From Hymenobacter volaticus (GTDB lineage: Bacteria > Bacteroidota > Bacteroidia > Cytophagales > Hymenobacteraceae): a stretch of 64,000 bases of DNA. Of this stretch, positions 25,149 through 35,973 are shown piece by piece; position 1 is the first letter of the stretch; each line of letters starts with the position of its first letter. Location of the stretch: positions 5,061,501-5,125,500 of the forward strand of contig NZ_CP095061.1 in the NCBI RefSeq assembly GCF_022921055.1, read 5' to 3'. The translations under genes were made by a program, and so were the position numbers. The notes under the pieces were generated by a model. That model made no database searches. It saw only the letters and a program-made list of their open reading frames with translations, and was not told where the DNA came from.

Positions 25149-26354
25149 ATGAATTTACTTGTCCTGAATTCCGGTAGCAGCTCTATTAAATACCAGTTCT
25201 TCCGGTGGCCTACGGAAACGCCAGCTTGCAGCGGTTTGGTGGAGCGCATCGGGCTCGATAATGCCGTGGTGACGCATAAGGTGTTGGCCGGAGAACAGGA
25301 AACTACTACTGTGCTGAGCGTGGAGCTACCCGACCACGAAGCCGGCCTGCGCGAAGTGGCCCGCTTGCTGGCCGACCCACAACTCGGCGTACTTCAGGAC
25401 CCCGGTGAAGTGGAAGCAGTGGGACACCGCGTAGTGCACGGTGGCGAGGAATTTGCAGCTACAGTGCTGATTATTCCCGCCGTGAAAGAGGCTATCCGCC
25501 AGCTATTTCCGCTGGCACCGCTGCACAATCCGGCCAACTACCGGGGTATAGAAGTGGCGGGGAAAACGTTTCCGCAGGCCAAGCAAATAGCCGTGTTCGA
25601 CACTGCGTTTCACCAGACCATGCCCGAGCAAGCGTACCGCTACGCCATCCCGACGGAGCTGTACGCCGAGCAAGGCATCCGGGTGTACGGGTTTCACGGC
25701 ACCAGCCACAAGTACGTCACCGAACAGGCGGCGCAGTACCTCGGCAATTCTGATGCGCGCCTCGTAAGCGTGCACTTAGGTAACGGCTGTAGTATCACGG
25801 CTGTGCGCGGCGGCCAGTCCCTGGATACGAGCATGGGCTTCGGGCCGCTGGCTGGCTTGGTAATGGGCACCCGCTCCGGCGACATCGACCCGTCGGTGGT
25901 GTTTCACCTCATCAGCCAGCTGAGTTATACGCCCGAGCAAGTGAGTGCCCTGCTCAACAAGCAAAGCGGCATGCTGGCTCTCACCGGCCTGAGCGACATG
26001 CGCGACATCACCGCCGCCATAGAAGCCGGCGACGCCAACGCTAAACTTGCCTACGACCTTTATGCCTACCGCATCAAGAAATACATTGGGGCCTACGCCG
26101 CTGCTCTCAACGGCCTCGATGCCATCATATTCACGGCCGGCGTCGGCGAAAATGACGCGCTGGTGCGTAAGCTGGTGTGCCAGAACATGGACTACTTGGG
26201 CGTACAGTTAGACGAAGAAAAGAACACTCAACGAGTGAAAGGAATCCGAGAAATCAGCCAGGAAAACAGCCCCGTGAAAGTGTTGATTGTGCCCACCAAT
26301 GAAGAGTTGGAAATTGCTCGGCAGTGCGTAGAGTTGTTGGAAACGGCGGAGTAA
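25149..26354 (+). CDS. ackA: Acetate kinase
   Basis: 401 residues, standard length. ASKHA-fold motifs are all present: LVLNSGSSSIKYQ (phosphate 1), VVHGGEEF, FDTAFHQTMPE with the conserved Phe-His pair, GFHGTSHKYV and VHLGNGCSITAVRGG (phosphate 2), FTAGVGEND (adenosine). It transfers phosphate from acetyl phosphate to ADP, completing the Pta-AckA route to acetate with ATP yield. It lies about 300 bases after pta, separated by repeat B. A long terminator follows. Confidence 0.95.
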   Translation: MNLLVLNSGSSSIKYQFFRWPTETPACSGLVERIGLDNAVVTHKVLAGEQETTTVLSVELPDHEAGLREVARLLADPQLGVLQDPGEVEAVGHRVVHGGEEFAATVLIIPAVKEAIRQLFPLAPLHNPANYRGIEVAGKTFPQAKQIAVFDTAFHQTMPEQAYRYAIPTELYAEQGIRVYGFHGTSHKYVTEQAAQYLGNSDARLVSVHLGNGCSITAVRGGQSLDTSMGFGPLAGLVMGTRSGDIDPSVVFHLISQLSYTPEQVSALLNKQSGMLALTGLSDMRDITAAIEAGDANAKLAYDLYAYRIKKYIGAYAAALNGLDAIIFTAGVGENDALVRKLVCQNMDYLGVQLDEEKNTQRVKGIREISQENSPVKVLIVPTNEELEIARQCVELLETAE

Positions 26355-26355
26355 T

Positions 26356-26469
26356 CCCACCCCTGCCCCCTCCAAGAGAGGGATGCTTCTTGAAGCAGAA
26401 TAACAGACGACTGGCACACCTCTGCCGGAGGATTCTGCGCATCAAGCAGCGGAGGCCGGGGGTGGGGGC
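26356..26469. repeat. C/G-tract inverted repeat after ackA
   Basis: CCCACCCCTGCCCCCTCC (26356-26373) faces GGAGGCCGGGGGTGGGGGC (26451-26469) as an imperfect inverted repeat. Inside, GCAGAAT/ATTCTGC (26395-26438) forms a second stem. It looks like an intergenic repeat of another family than the TGCTGAGC type. Confidence 0.6.
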
Positions 26470-26474
26470 ACGCT

Positions 26475-26523
26475 AAAAAGCAAAAAGGCGGCCTGCATAA
26501 TGCAGGTCGCCTTTTTGCTTTTT
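26475..26523. terminator. Bidirectional terminator, 23 bp stem
   Basis: AAAAAGCAAAAAGGCG plus GCCTGCA pairs with TGCAGGT plus CGCCTTTTTGCTTTTT (one G-T pair), loop TAA. It serves both ackA and the convergent M13 peptidase gene. Confidence 0.92.
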
Positions 26524-26537
26524 GGTTATTTACGCTT

Positions 26538-28667
26538 CTACCAAATCTTGGCGCGCTCGTTTTGGGCGCGTACCATTTTGGCGTCTTCCTTGCAGCCGAA
26601 GGCTTCGTAGAACTCGGGCATGTTCATGAGAGGCCCGTTGGTGCGGTACTGCGAAGGAGAGTGCGGATCGGTTAGCACTTGCTGGCGCAGTGCCTCCGGG
26701 CGGGCGTTAGTACGCCATACTTGGGCCCAACCTAAGAAGAAGCGCTGCTCGGGCTTGAGGCCGTCATAGTTGGGACGGGGGCCGTTGCCGTATTGCTTAA
26801 CCAGTTGCTTTTGCAGAGCCGAGTAGGCTAGGGCCAAGCCACCGAAGTCAGCCAGGTTTTCGCCCATGGTCAGTTTGCCGTTCACGAACACCGAATCGAG
26901 GGGCTGGAAGGCCGAGTATTGCGCACCCACCATGTCGGCGCGCTTCGTGAACTCCGTGGCGTCTTCCTTGGTCCACCAGTCGCGCAGGTTGCCCTCGGCG
27001 TCCGACTGGCGGCCTTGGTCATCAAACCCGTGGGTGATTTCGTGGCCGATAACGGCACCCATACCGCCGTAGTTTACCGCGTCGTCGGCCTTCGGGTCGA
27101 AGAAGGGCGGCTGCATAATGCCGGCCGGGAACACGATTTCGTTGAGCGACGAGTTGTAGTAGGCATTCACCGTCGGCGGTGTCATACCCCACACCGACCG
27201 ATCGATGGGCTTGCCGTAGCGGCTGAGCCGGTCGTTGGCTTCCCATTCGCGCGCAGCAATTACGTTTTTCAGGTACGATTCGCGCGTGATGTTGAGCGCC
27301 GAATAGTCCTTCCACTTATCAGGGTAACCGATTTTGACGCTGAACGCATTCAGCTTTTTGAGGGCTTCCTTCTTAGTAACCTCGCTCATCCAAGAAAGCT
27401 GTTGGATATGCTCGCCCATGGCTTCCTTGATGTTCGCCACCATCTCCTGCGCTTTCGCCTTGGTTTCGGGGGTGAAGGCTTTTTCCACGTATAGTTGGCC
27501 GAAAGCTTCGCCCAACGCGGCGTCCGTAGCTAGGTTCATGCGCTTCCAGCGGGGCTGCTGCTGCTTGGCGCCGCTCAGCACCTGCGTGAAGCGGAATTCC
27601 TCATCGACATAGGCTTTTGGTAGGGCCGACGCCATAGAATTAACCAAGTGGGCGCGCAGGTAGGTTTTCCAATCAGCTATTGGCTCTTGCTTGAGTGCAG
27701 CGTTGGCTTCTTGGAAGAAAGCGGGCTGACCCACAATCACTTCCTTGGCCGACGACAAGCCCAACTGCGGCAGCATGACGGGGAGGCCAAGGTTAGGATA
27801 CTGCGCATTGGCCTGCGCCACAGTCATCTTGTTGTAGTTGGCGTAGGGGTCGCGCAGGGCCACCCGCTCTTTGCTGGCTTTCGCGAGACGGGTTTCCAGA
27901 CGCAGTACCGTTTCAGCGCCTTTCTTGGCCGTGGCCTCGTTGTCGCCGAGCAGTTTGAACAGGTTGGTTAGGTAGGTAACGTAGGCCGTGCGGACAGTTT
28001 TCGAACGGGCGTCGTCCTTGAGGTAATAGTCCCGGTCGGGCATGGTGATGCCGCCTTGCGAGATGTACAGCGCATACTCGGTGCTTTTCTTGCGGTCCTG
28101 ATTGACGCCTAGGCCAAATACCGAGCGGGTTTGCAGCTTTTGCTGGCGCACCAAAGCATTCTGCAAGCTCTTCAAATCCTTTACAGCCTGAATGCGCGCT
28201 AGCTCGGGCTGCAAATATTTCAAGCCAGCTTTTTCGATGGCCATTGAGTCCATAGCGGAAGCGTAGAAGTCGCCAACCTTCTGAAGGTTAGAGCCTTTCG
28301 TCGCGGACGTATTGGCAGCGGCTCCTTCCAGAATGCTGCGCAGGGCGGCGTTGTTCTGGTCGCGGAGGATGTTGAAAGAGCCCCACGAGGTTTGGGCGGC
28401 TGGAATGGGGGTGTTCTTCAACCACGTGCCGCCAGCATAATGGAAAAAGTCGTCGCAGGGGGAAACCGATAGGTCCCGACCGGCTAGGTCTAGCCCAACG
28501 CCGGGTACGGCCGGTGCGGCGGCAGCAGTTTCGGTGGTAGCAACAGTGGAAGCCGGCGCAGCATCAGCGCGGTCGGGCGCGGTGGTAGGGGTGGAAGAGG
28601 CGCAGCCAGCTAGTGCAAAGCCAGCGGCCGTGCCGAGCGTGAGGAGTAAGTTTCTGTTCGAAATCAT
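26538..28667 (-). CDS. M13 family metallopeptidase lipoprotein, copy 1
   Basis: 709 residues of the neprilysin (M13) family. A lipoprotein signal MISNRNLLLTLGTAAGF...GC puts Cys at 22. After an Ala/Thr-rich linker the domain starts with SPCDDFFHYAGGTWLKN. The zinc site HEITHGFDDQGRQ is near residue 540, the third ligand lies in ENLADFGGLALAYSAL, and the closing NERAKIW is the typical tail. It is an outer- or inner-membrane-tethered oligopeptidase facing the periplasm or outside. It is a tandem paralogue of the next gene. Confidence 0.92.
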   Translation of the reverse strand: MISNRNLLLTLGTAAGFALAGCASSTPTTAPDRADAAPASTVATTETAAAAPAVPGVGLDLAGRDLSVSPCDDFFHYAGGTWLKNTPIPAAQTSWGSFNILRDQNNAALRSILEGAAANTSATKGSNLQKVGDFYASAMDSMAIEKAGLKYLQPELARIQAVKDLKSLQNALVRQQKLQTRSVFGLGVNQDRKKSTEYALYISQGGITMPDRDYYLKDDARSKTVRTAYVTYLTNLFKLLGDNEATAKKGAETVLRLETRLAKASKERVALRDPYANYNKMTVAQANAQYPNLGLPVMLPQLGLSSAKEVIVGQPAFFQEANAALKQEPIADWKTYLRAHLVNSMASALPKAYVDEEFRFTQVLSGAKQQQPRWKRMNLATDAALGEAFGQLYVEKAFTPETKAKAQEMVANIKEAMGEHIQQLSWMSEVTKKEALKKLNAFSVKIGYPDKWKDYSALNITRESYLKNVIAAREWEANDRLSRYGKPIDRSVWGMTPPTVNAYYNSSLNEIVFPAGIMQPPFFDPKADDAVNYGGMGAVIGHEITHGFDDQGRQSDAEGNLRDWWTKEDATEFTKRADMVGAQYSAFQPLDSVFVNGKLTMGENLADFGGLALAYSALQKQLVKQYGNGPRPNYDGLKPEQRFFLGWAQVWRTNARPEALRQQVLTDPHSPSQYRTNGPLMNMPEFYEAFGCKEDAKMVRAQNERAKIW

Positions 28668-28844
28668 AGAAGGGAAAGAGGGGTTGGGAATTTGTTACTG
28701 CTGGTATGGAGCGGTCGTTCTTGCTGTGGCATTTGCCAGCAGCAGGTTTCACTACATCAAAATAAACTAGGGTTAGGTTCCTTGCCTAGGTGACCAACGC
28801 CCGGTGCAAGTGACTGTAAAGCCAAGGTTTACGATGAAAAACAC

Positions 28845-30950
28845 TTACCAAATCTTGGCTCGGTCGCTTTCGGTGCGAACCATCTTCTGGCCTTCTTTGC
28901 AGCCGAAGGCTTCGTAGAACTGCGGCATGTTCATGAGCGGGCCGATGGTACGGTACTGGCCAGGCGAGTGCGGGTCGGTGAGGATTTGCTGGCGCAGCGC
29001 TTCGGGCCGAATGTTCTGGCGGCGGAGTTGGGCCCAACTCAAAAAGAAGCGCTGCTCAGGCGTGAAACCGTCGATGACGGGGCGAGGCTTATCGCCGTAC
29101 TGCTTCTGGAGTTGCTTTTGCAGCGCGCCGTACACGATGGTGAGGCCCGCGAAGTCGGCCAGGTTTTCGCCCATGGTCAGCTTGCCGTTCACGTGCACCG
29201 AGTCGAGGGGTGAGAAGGCGTCGTATTGGCGGCCTACCACGGCGGCGCGCTTCGTGAACTCGGCCGCATCGGTAGGCGTCCACCAGTCGCGCAGGTTGCC
29301 CTGTGAGTCGTATTGGCGGCCTTGGTCGTCGAAGCCGTGGGTCATTTCGTGGCCCATCACGCCGCCAATGGCCCCGTAATTCACGGCGTCGTCGGCGTTG
29401 GGGTCGAAGAACGGGGGTTGCAGATAGCCAGCCGGAAACACGATTTCGTTCATCGGCGGGCTGTAGTAGGCGTTGATGGTGGGCGGCGTCATGCCCCACT
29501 CGTTGCGGTCAATGGGCCCGCCGTACTTCTTCACGTTTTGGGCGTAGTTCCATTGCCGGGCCGCCAGCACGTTTTTCAGGTACGACTCGCGCGAAATGGT
29601 CAGCGCCGAGTAGTCTTTCCACACGTCGGGGTAACCGATTTTCACCCGCAGCGCGTTCAGCTTTTTCAAGGCTTCGGCTTTGGTGGCGTCGCTCATCCAG
29701 GTGTTGGTTTGGATGTGCTCGGTCATGGACGCCCGGATGTTGGCTACCATTTCCAGCGCCTTTTGCTTGGCGGCGGGCGGAAATGCCTTGTCCACATAGA
29801 GTTGCCCAAACGCCTCGCCGAGCGTGGCATCGGTGGCGGCCAGCATCCGCTTCCAGCGGACGGGCTGCTGCTTGGTACCGCTCTGCACCTGCTGAAACCG
29901 GAACGCCTCGTCGCTGTACGCCTTGGGCAGCGCCGACGGCACCGAGCTAACCAGTTGCCAGGTTAGGTAGGTTTTAGCATCGGCAAGCGGCGTGGCTTTC
30001 ATCACGGCACTTAGCTCCTGGAAGAAAGCCGGCTGACCTACTATTACTTCCTTGGCCGCACCTAACCCGTTGGCAGTCAGTAGCACCGGCAGCCCCACGT
30101 TGGGATACTGGCGCTGGAAGTCGGCCACCGTCATTTTGTTGTAGTTGGCTTGCGGGTCGCGCAGAGCTACCCGGTCTTTGCTGGCTTCCGCAAGCTTCTT
30201 TTCCAACGCCAACACTGCTTGCGCTTTCTGCTTGGCGGTGGCTTCCGAGTCGCCCATGAGCCGGAAGGTGTTGGTCATGTACGTGACGTAGGCCGTCCGG
30301 ATGGTGGTGGAGCGAGCATCGTCCTTGAGGTAGTAATCCCGGTCGGGCATGCCGAGGCCGCCTTGGTTGAGGTTGACGGCATACACGGAACTGTTCTTCC
30401 GGTCGGGGGCAACGCCGGCCCGGAAGAAGGCGCCAGTGCCAAGCATCTGCTGGCGGGCCAAGCTGGCATGTAGGCTCTTCAGATCGTTGATGGCCGCAAT
30501 GCGCTTCAACTCGGGCTGCAAGTACGTGAGGCCTGCCCTATCCAAGGCCACCGAATCCATGCCCGACGCGTAGAAGTCGCCGACCTTCTGCAAGTTGGAG
30601 CCTTTGGTTGCGGATGTGTTGGCCGCGGCTTCCTCCAAAATCTGGCGCAGCATGGCCTGCGTCCGGTCGCCGAGCAGGTTGCGGGGTCCCCAACTAGAAG
30701 CATAGGACGGAACAGGATTAGCCTTCAGCCAATTGCCTCCCGAATACTGAAAGAAGTCGTCGCAGGGCGACACCGAGGGGTCGATGTCGGCGGGGTTGAT
30801 GCCCACTCCTTTTATGAATGGGGCCGCTGCGGTGGTGGTTGCGGCCGGGGTAGTGGATGCCGCGGGGCCGGTGGTTTTGCCGGTGGCACAGCCAGTTAAA
30901 GCAATCACCGAGGCCGCCGTCAGGGCACGTAGGTAGTACTGGTTTTGCAT
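28845..30950 (-). CDS. M13 family metallopeptidase lipoprotein, copy 2
   Basis: 701 residues from ATG 30950; an extension to 30995 would precede the lipoprotein signal MQNQYYLRALTAASVIALTGC. The domain order is as in copy 1: SPCDDFFQYSGGNWLKA, HEMTHGFDDQGRQ zinc motif, ENLADFAGLTIVYGAL, ending SDRAKIW. The two copies are similar throughout, so they came from one tandem duplication and have since diverged in substrate-facing loops. About 175 bases separate them, enough for a promoter for copy 1. Confidence 0.92.
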   Translation of the reverse strand: MQNQYYLRALTAASVIALTGCATGKTTGPAASTTPAATTTAAAPFIKGVGINPADIDPSVSPCDDFFQYSGGNWLKANPVPSYASSWGPRNLLGDRTQAMLRQILEEAAANTSATKGSNLQKVGDFYASGMDSVALDRAGLTYLQPELKRIAAINDLKSLHASLARQQMLGTGAFFRAGVAPDRKNSSVYAVNLNQGGLGMPDRDYYLKDDARSTTIRTAYVTYMTNTFRLMGDSEATAKQKAQAVLALEKKLAEASKDRVALRDPQANYNKMTVADFQRQYPNVGLPVLLTANGLGAAKEVIVGQPAFFQELSAVMKATPLADAKTYLTWQLVSSVPSALPKAYSDEAFRFQQVQSGTKQQPVRWKRMLAATDATLGEAFGQLYVDKAFPPAAKQKALEMVANIRASMTEHIQTNTWMSDATKAEALKKLNALRVKIGYPDVWKDYSALTISRESYLKNVLAARQWNYAQNVKKYGGPIDRNEWGMTPPTINAYYSPPMNEIVFPAGYLQPPFFDPNADDAVNYGAIGGVMGHEMTHGFDDQGRQYDSQGNLRDWWTPTDAAEFTKRAAVVGRQYDAFSPLDSVHVNGKLTMGENLADFAGLTIVYGALQKQLQKQYGDKPRPVIDGFTPEQRFFLSWAQLRRQNIRPEALRQQILTDPHSPGQYRTIGPLMNMPQFYEAFGCKEGQKMVRTESDRAKIW

Positions 30951-31186
30951 CAAGAAGTGAGTCGGTGGAGAAGAAAGGAGCGGCTTGAAAAGCAATTAGC
31001 AGCAAGATAAGGGGTGGAAAAAACCTGTTCTTCATCTTGCCTTAACGGCAAGGACACACGACATGGGCTTAGCGTTGCGGGGTTGGCGCTATTTCGGGTG
31101 CTAATCTTTATTGGAAACAGATAAACATCTTTGCATGAAGCAGCGCCGCGCTTCTTGTTTTTGCCATCAACCTCCTCCCTTATCCT

Positions 31187-33283
31187 ATGAACAAAGTTCT
31201 TCTCTTGCTGCTGCTGTGGTGCAGTGCCGTGAGCGGCTTCGCCCAATCGGCGCAGTCGCCGCAACGCTTCTTCCCCAAGGAAAAGCTCACGCAGATTGGC
31301 GTGTACTACTACCCCGAGCACTGGGACGAAAGCCAATGGGACCGGGACATCAAGAAGATAGCCGACCTGGGGTTCGAGTACATCCACGTGGGCGAGTTTG
31401 CCTGGGCGTTTATGGAGCCCAAGGAAGGCAAGTACGACTTCCGGTGGCTCGATAAAGTGGTGGACCTGGCCGATAAGAACAAGATGCGGGTGATTATGTG
31501 CACCCCGACACCGACGCCCCCGGTTTGGCTCACGCAGAAGCACCCCGAGATATTCCAGCGCAACAGCGAAGGCCAAGCCGCCGAGCACGGTTCGCGCAAC
31601 AACTACTCCACCTCCAGCGACATATACCGCAAGTACACCGAGCAAATCGTGACCGAGCTGGGCAAGCGCTACGGCAAAGACAAGCGCATCATGGGCTGGC
31701 AGCTCGACAACGAACCCGCCCGCGGCGTCGACTTCAGCCCGGCCGCCCAACAGAAATTTCGGGAGTGGCTGAAGAAGAAATACAACACCATCGAGGCGCT
31801 GAACAAGGCTTGGGGCGCGGCCTTCTGGAGCATCATGTACAACGATTTCGAACAGATCAACATCCCGAACCAGCGGCTGCTCTACGGTCCGAGCCCCCAC
31901 GCCGTGCTGGATTCCAAGCGTTTTGTGGCCGACCAGATGGCGGGCTTCCTGGACTTCCAGGCCGCCACGCTGCGCAAGCATCTGTCGCCGGATCAGTGGA
32001 TTATGACCAACTACATGGTGATGGAAAACGCGCCCGGCTTCGACCCGACCCGCACCAAGAACCTGGACTTTACTTGCTACACGAAGTACCCCGTGCACGG
32101 CGCCGACGAGATGCTCGGCGACAAAGGATTCCGGGTGGGTTCAATGTCGGGCTTGGCCTTCCTCAACGACTACCACCATGCTCTTAACAAAGGGGTGTTC
32201 GGGGTGATGGAATTGCAGCCGGGCCAAGTGAACTGGGGTGCCATCAATCCGCAGCCCGAGCCGGGTGCAGTGCGCATGTGGCTGTGGCACACCTTTGCGG
32301 GCGGCACGGCCCTCAACTGCACCTACCGCTTCCGACAGCCGCTGTACGGCTCCGAGATGTACCACTACGGCATCGTGGGTTCCGATGGCGTGACGACTAC
32401 GCCGGGCGGCCTGGAGTTTGCCAAGTACATCACAGAAGTAAAGGCGCTCCGCAAACAATACAAGCCCGCCACGCCGCCCGCTGAATTCACTACGCGGCGC
32501 ACCGCCATCCTGACCAGCATGGACAACTTATGGGACCAGGACATTCAGAAGCAGACCACGCAGTGGAATCCATTTGGTCACCAAATGAAGTACTTCCTGG
32601 CCGCCAAAGCCTTGGGGGCTCCCGTTGATTTCGTGTCGGAGCAGATGGATTGGAGTATGTATAAGATGCTGGTCGTGCCGGCGTATCAGTTGGTTGATGA
32701 GGCCCTGATTGCCAAGCTGCAAGCCTACGCCAGCAACGGTGGCCAGTTGGTGGTAACTTGTCGCACCGGGCAGAAAGACCGGGACAGCCACCTGTGGCAG
32801 GCCACCTGGGCGGCGCCCATCTATAAGCTGATTGGGGCCCAAGTGCAGTTCTTCGATATGATGATGCCTGACACTGACGGCCAAGTGAGCTTTGCGGGCA
32901 AAAACTACCGCTGGAACAATTGGGGTGACGTGCTCAAGCCGACGGCTGGCACCCAAACCCTCGGCACCTACGCCAACCAATATTACGCCGGTCAAGCGGC
33001 CGTCACCCAAGTCAAGCAGGGCAAAGGCACCGTCACATACATCGGCGTCGATACGGATGGAGGCGAATTGGAAAAGAACATCATGCGGTCCGTGTACCAG
33101 CAAGCCGGCATCAAAACCGCCGACTACCCGGCCGGTGTGAACGTAGAGTACCGCGACGGATTCTGGGTGGCCGTCAACTATTCCTCGAAGCCCTACACGC
33201 TGCCTCTATCAGCTAGCAGCAAAATCGTGGTAGGTGAGAAAGTGCTGCCTTGCCCCGGCGTCACAGTCTGGACTGACAAGTAA
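31187..33283 (+). CDS. GH42 family beta-galactosidase, secreted
   Basis: 698 residues: signal peptide MNKVLLLLLLWCSAVSGFAQ, then a TIM barrel beginning IGVYYYPEHWDESQWDRDI. The acid/base Glu lies in WQLDNEPARG (about residue 176) and the nucleophile Glu in GVMELQPGQVNW (about 341). A trimerisation domain (VVPAYQLVDEALI) and a small C-terminal beta domain follow. It cleaves beta-galactosides, perhaps plant-derived, in the periplasm. It is transcribed divergently from the M13 genes. A CATCTTTG box at 31126-31133 is a possible promoter element. Confidence 0.9.
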   Translation: MNKVLLLLLLWCSAVSGFAQSAQSPQRFFPKEKLTQIGVYYYPEHWDESQWDRDIKKIADLGFEYIHVGEFAWAFMEPKEGKYDFRWLDKVVDLADKNKMRVIMCTPTPTPPVWLTQKHPEIFQRNSEGQAAEHGSRNNYSTSSDIYRKYTEQIVTELGKRYGKDKRIMGWQLDNEPARGVDFSPAAQQKFREWLKKKYNTIEALNKAWGAAFWSIMYNDFEQINIPNQRLLYGPSPHAVLDSKRFVADQMAGFLDFQAATLRKHLSPDQWIMTNYMVMENAPGFDPTRTKNLDFTCYTKYPVHGADEMLGDKGFRVGSMSGLAFLNDYHHALNKGVFGVMELQPGQVNWGAINPQPEPGAVRMWLWHTFAGGTALNCTYRFRQPLYGSEMYHYGIVGSDGVTTTPGGLEFAKYITEVKALRKQYKPATPPAEFTTRRTAILTSMDNLWDQDIQKQTTQWNPFGHQMKYFLAAKALGAPVDFVSEQMDWSMYKMLVVPAYQLVDEALIAKLQAYASNGGQLVVTCRTGQKDRDSHLWQATWAAPIYKLIGAQVQFFDMMMPDTDGQVSFAGKNYRWNNWGDVLKPTAGTQTLGTYANQYYAGQAAVTQVKQGKGTVTYIGVDTDGGELEKNIMRSVYQQAGIKTADYPAGVNVEYRDGFWVAVNYSSKPYTLPLSASSKIVVGEKVLPCPGVTVWTDK

Positions 33284-33386
33284 CGCTAGGTTTCTGTCTC
33301 ACTTGCCCAACAGTTTACCCGCACGTCAGCTTAAGCTAGTATCAGCATTCCATAGCTTCCGGCATACTGACCTTGTACAAGTAACA

Positions 33387-33571
33387 TTGCAATGCTAATC
33401 GTCATGCTGAGCGCAGTCGAAGCATCTCGCTCGACTCGTAACAAGGTATTGTCATGCTGAGCGGAGTGCAACGAAGCCGAAGCATCTCGCTCGACTCGTT
33501 GGACAAGCGTCAGGGTTTACCACACTAGCGAGATGCTTCGGCTGCGCTCAGCATGACGATTAGCATTGCAA
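33387..33571. repeat. Palindromic intergenic repeat, locus C
   Basis: The outer arms 33387-33431 and 33527-33571 are complementary at 44 of 45 positions, the odd one being a G-T pair. An extra left-arm copy with a short insertion (GTGCAAC) lies at 33451-33492. The loop GGGTTTACCACACTAGCGAG matches locus B. The outermost 14 bases (TTGCAATGCTAATC) are unique to this locus, yet still palindromic. Confidence 0.88.
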
Positions 33572-33756
33572 CCTCAGCACGGGAGAGGCACCCTTTACTT
33601 CAGGTTTGCTCCGCGTGACTGGTTTAGTTTGACTCACCAAGCCCTGCCTGATAGAGTTTGAAACAGCTATTACCTAGCGAAACGCATCGATAAACCTGGC
33701 GCTACGTTCTAGGTTTTGCGTTGAATACAGTAGAGCGTTCATTCACAATTCCTCCC

Positions 33757-34608
33757 ATGCGCACCATTAAGCAGCAACACCAAGCCGTTAGTTCGCCCAT
33801 AGCCGACTTGGTTACCTACCGGGCGTTGCCCACCCATTCGGTGGACCACCTCGACCCGTTCTTGTTTTTGAACCACCACGGTCCGCAGGTGTACCGGCCC
33901 AACAACCGGGGATTACCGTTTGGCCCGCACCCGCACCGCGGCTTCGAGACGGTGACCTTTATCCTAGAAGGTGACATCATGCACCAAGACACGGGCGGGC
34001 ACCAAAGCATTATCGGGGCCGGCGGTATCCAGTGGATGACGGCCGGCAGCGGCCTGATTCATGCCGAGGTATCGTCGCTCGAGTTCAAGCGCACCGGCGG
34101 GCCGCTGGAGATTTTGCAGCTGTGGGTGAACCTACCGGCCAAAGACAAGATGACGGCGCCTGCGTACACCGGTTTGCAACAGCCAGAAATTCCGACCGTT
34201 ACGCTAGACGAAGGCCGCGTAAACATCCATGCGGTATCGGGAGAGTGGGCTGGCACTGCGGGTGCTATGCAGCCGCTCTCCGACATACAGCTAGCGACCA
34301 TTAACTTCCAGGCGGGCGGTAAATTGCAGCTACCCATTCCTGCCGAGCGCACCCTCTTCTTTTATACCATCCGGGGCAAGCTGCGCGTGAACGGCCAGGA
34401 AACGGAAGCACTCCGCCTCACCGAATTCAACTACGACGGCGACGAACTGCACATCGAAGCCCTGACCGACGCCGTGCTGCTGCTCGGCCACGCGTTGCCG
34501 TTTCAGGAGCCCATTGTGGCGGCTGGCCCCTTCGTGATGAACACAGAAAAACAAATCCAGGAAGCCTACCAAGATTATCAAGCCGGCAAGTTCGGTCGGT
34601 GGCAATAA
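33757..34608 (+). CDS. Pirin family protein
   Basis: 283 residues from ATG 33757. Pirin signatures: DHLDPFLFLNHHGP, FGPHPHRGFETVTFILEGD (metal-binding His, His, Glu) and IGAGGIQWMTAGSGLIHAE with the last metal His. This is a bicupin with iron in the N-terminal barrel. Bacterial pirins can act as quercetin dioxygenases or modulate enzymes. It carries an upstream in-frame TTG at 33721 that is not needed. A terminator follows 50 bases later. Confidence 0.9.
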   Translation: MRTIKQQHQAVSSPIADLVTYRALPTHSVDHLDPFLFLNHHGPQVYRPNNRGLPFGPHPHRGFETVTFILEGDIMHQDTGGHQSIIGAGGIQWMTAGSGLIHAEVSSLEFKRTGGPLEILQLWVNLPAKDKMTAPAYTGLQQPEIPTVTLDEGRVNIHAVSGEWAGTAGAMQPLSDIQLATINFQAGGKLQLPIPAERTLFFYTIRGKLRVNGQETEALRLTEFNYDGDELHIEALTDAVLLLGHALPFQEPIVAAGPFVMNTEKQIQEAYQDYQAGKFGRWQ

Positions 34609-34658
34609 ACGAATACTAGATTGCCGTGGCAGGGCAAAACACCATCTTCCCTAAATCG

Positions 34659-34697
34659 ACAAGCCCTTGACGCTAGTAGCATCAAGGGCTTGTTTTA
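34659..34697 (+). terminator. Terminator of the pirin gene
   Basis: ACAAGCCCTTGA (34659-34670) pairs with TCAAGGGCTTGT (34682-34693), then TTTTATTT. Confidence 0.92.
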
Positions 34698-34755
34698 TTT
34701 GGCTATTGTTTTCTTACTGACCGCAAAGAGAACCTTGTCGGCACGCCTTACTGCC

Positions 34756-35877
<1,122 letters not shown>

Positions 35878-35973
35878 TTAACTGCTCCTGTCGCGCAAGG
35901 TTTTGCTTACCTCAGGCTTGCACTAGCTCGGTGTCGAGCTTTGTTGGCAGCCATAGGGCTGATACTTAACTGT

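Noticed and set aside
30950..32098. A 382-codon frame on the minus strand opposite the GH42 gene
   Set aside because: It is the antisense shadow of a clear GH42 enzyme in GC-rich DNA; the protein has no domain and a His/Val-rich composition typical of shadows.
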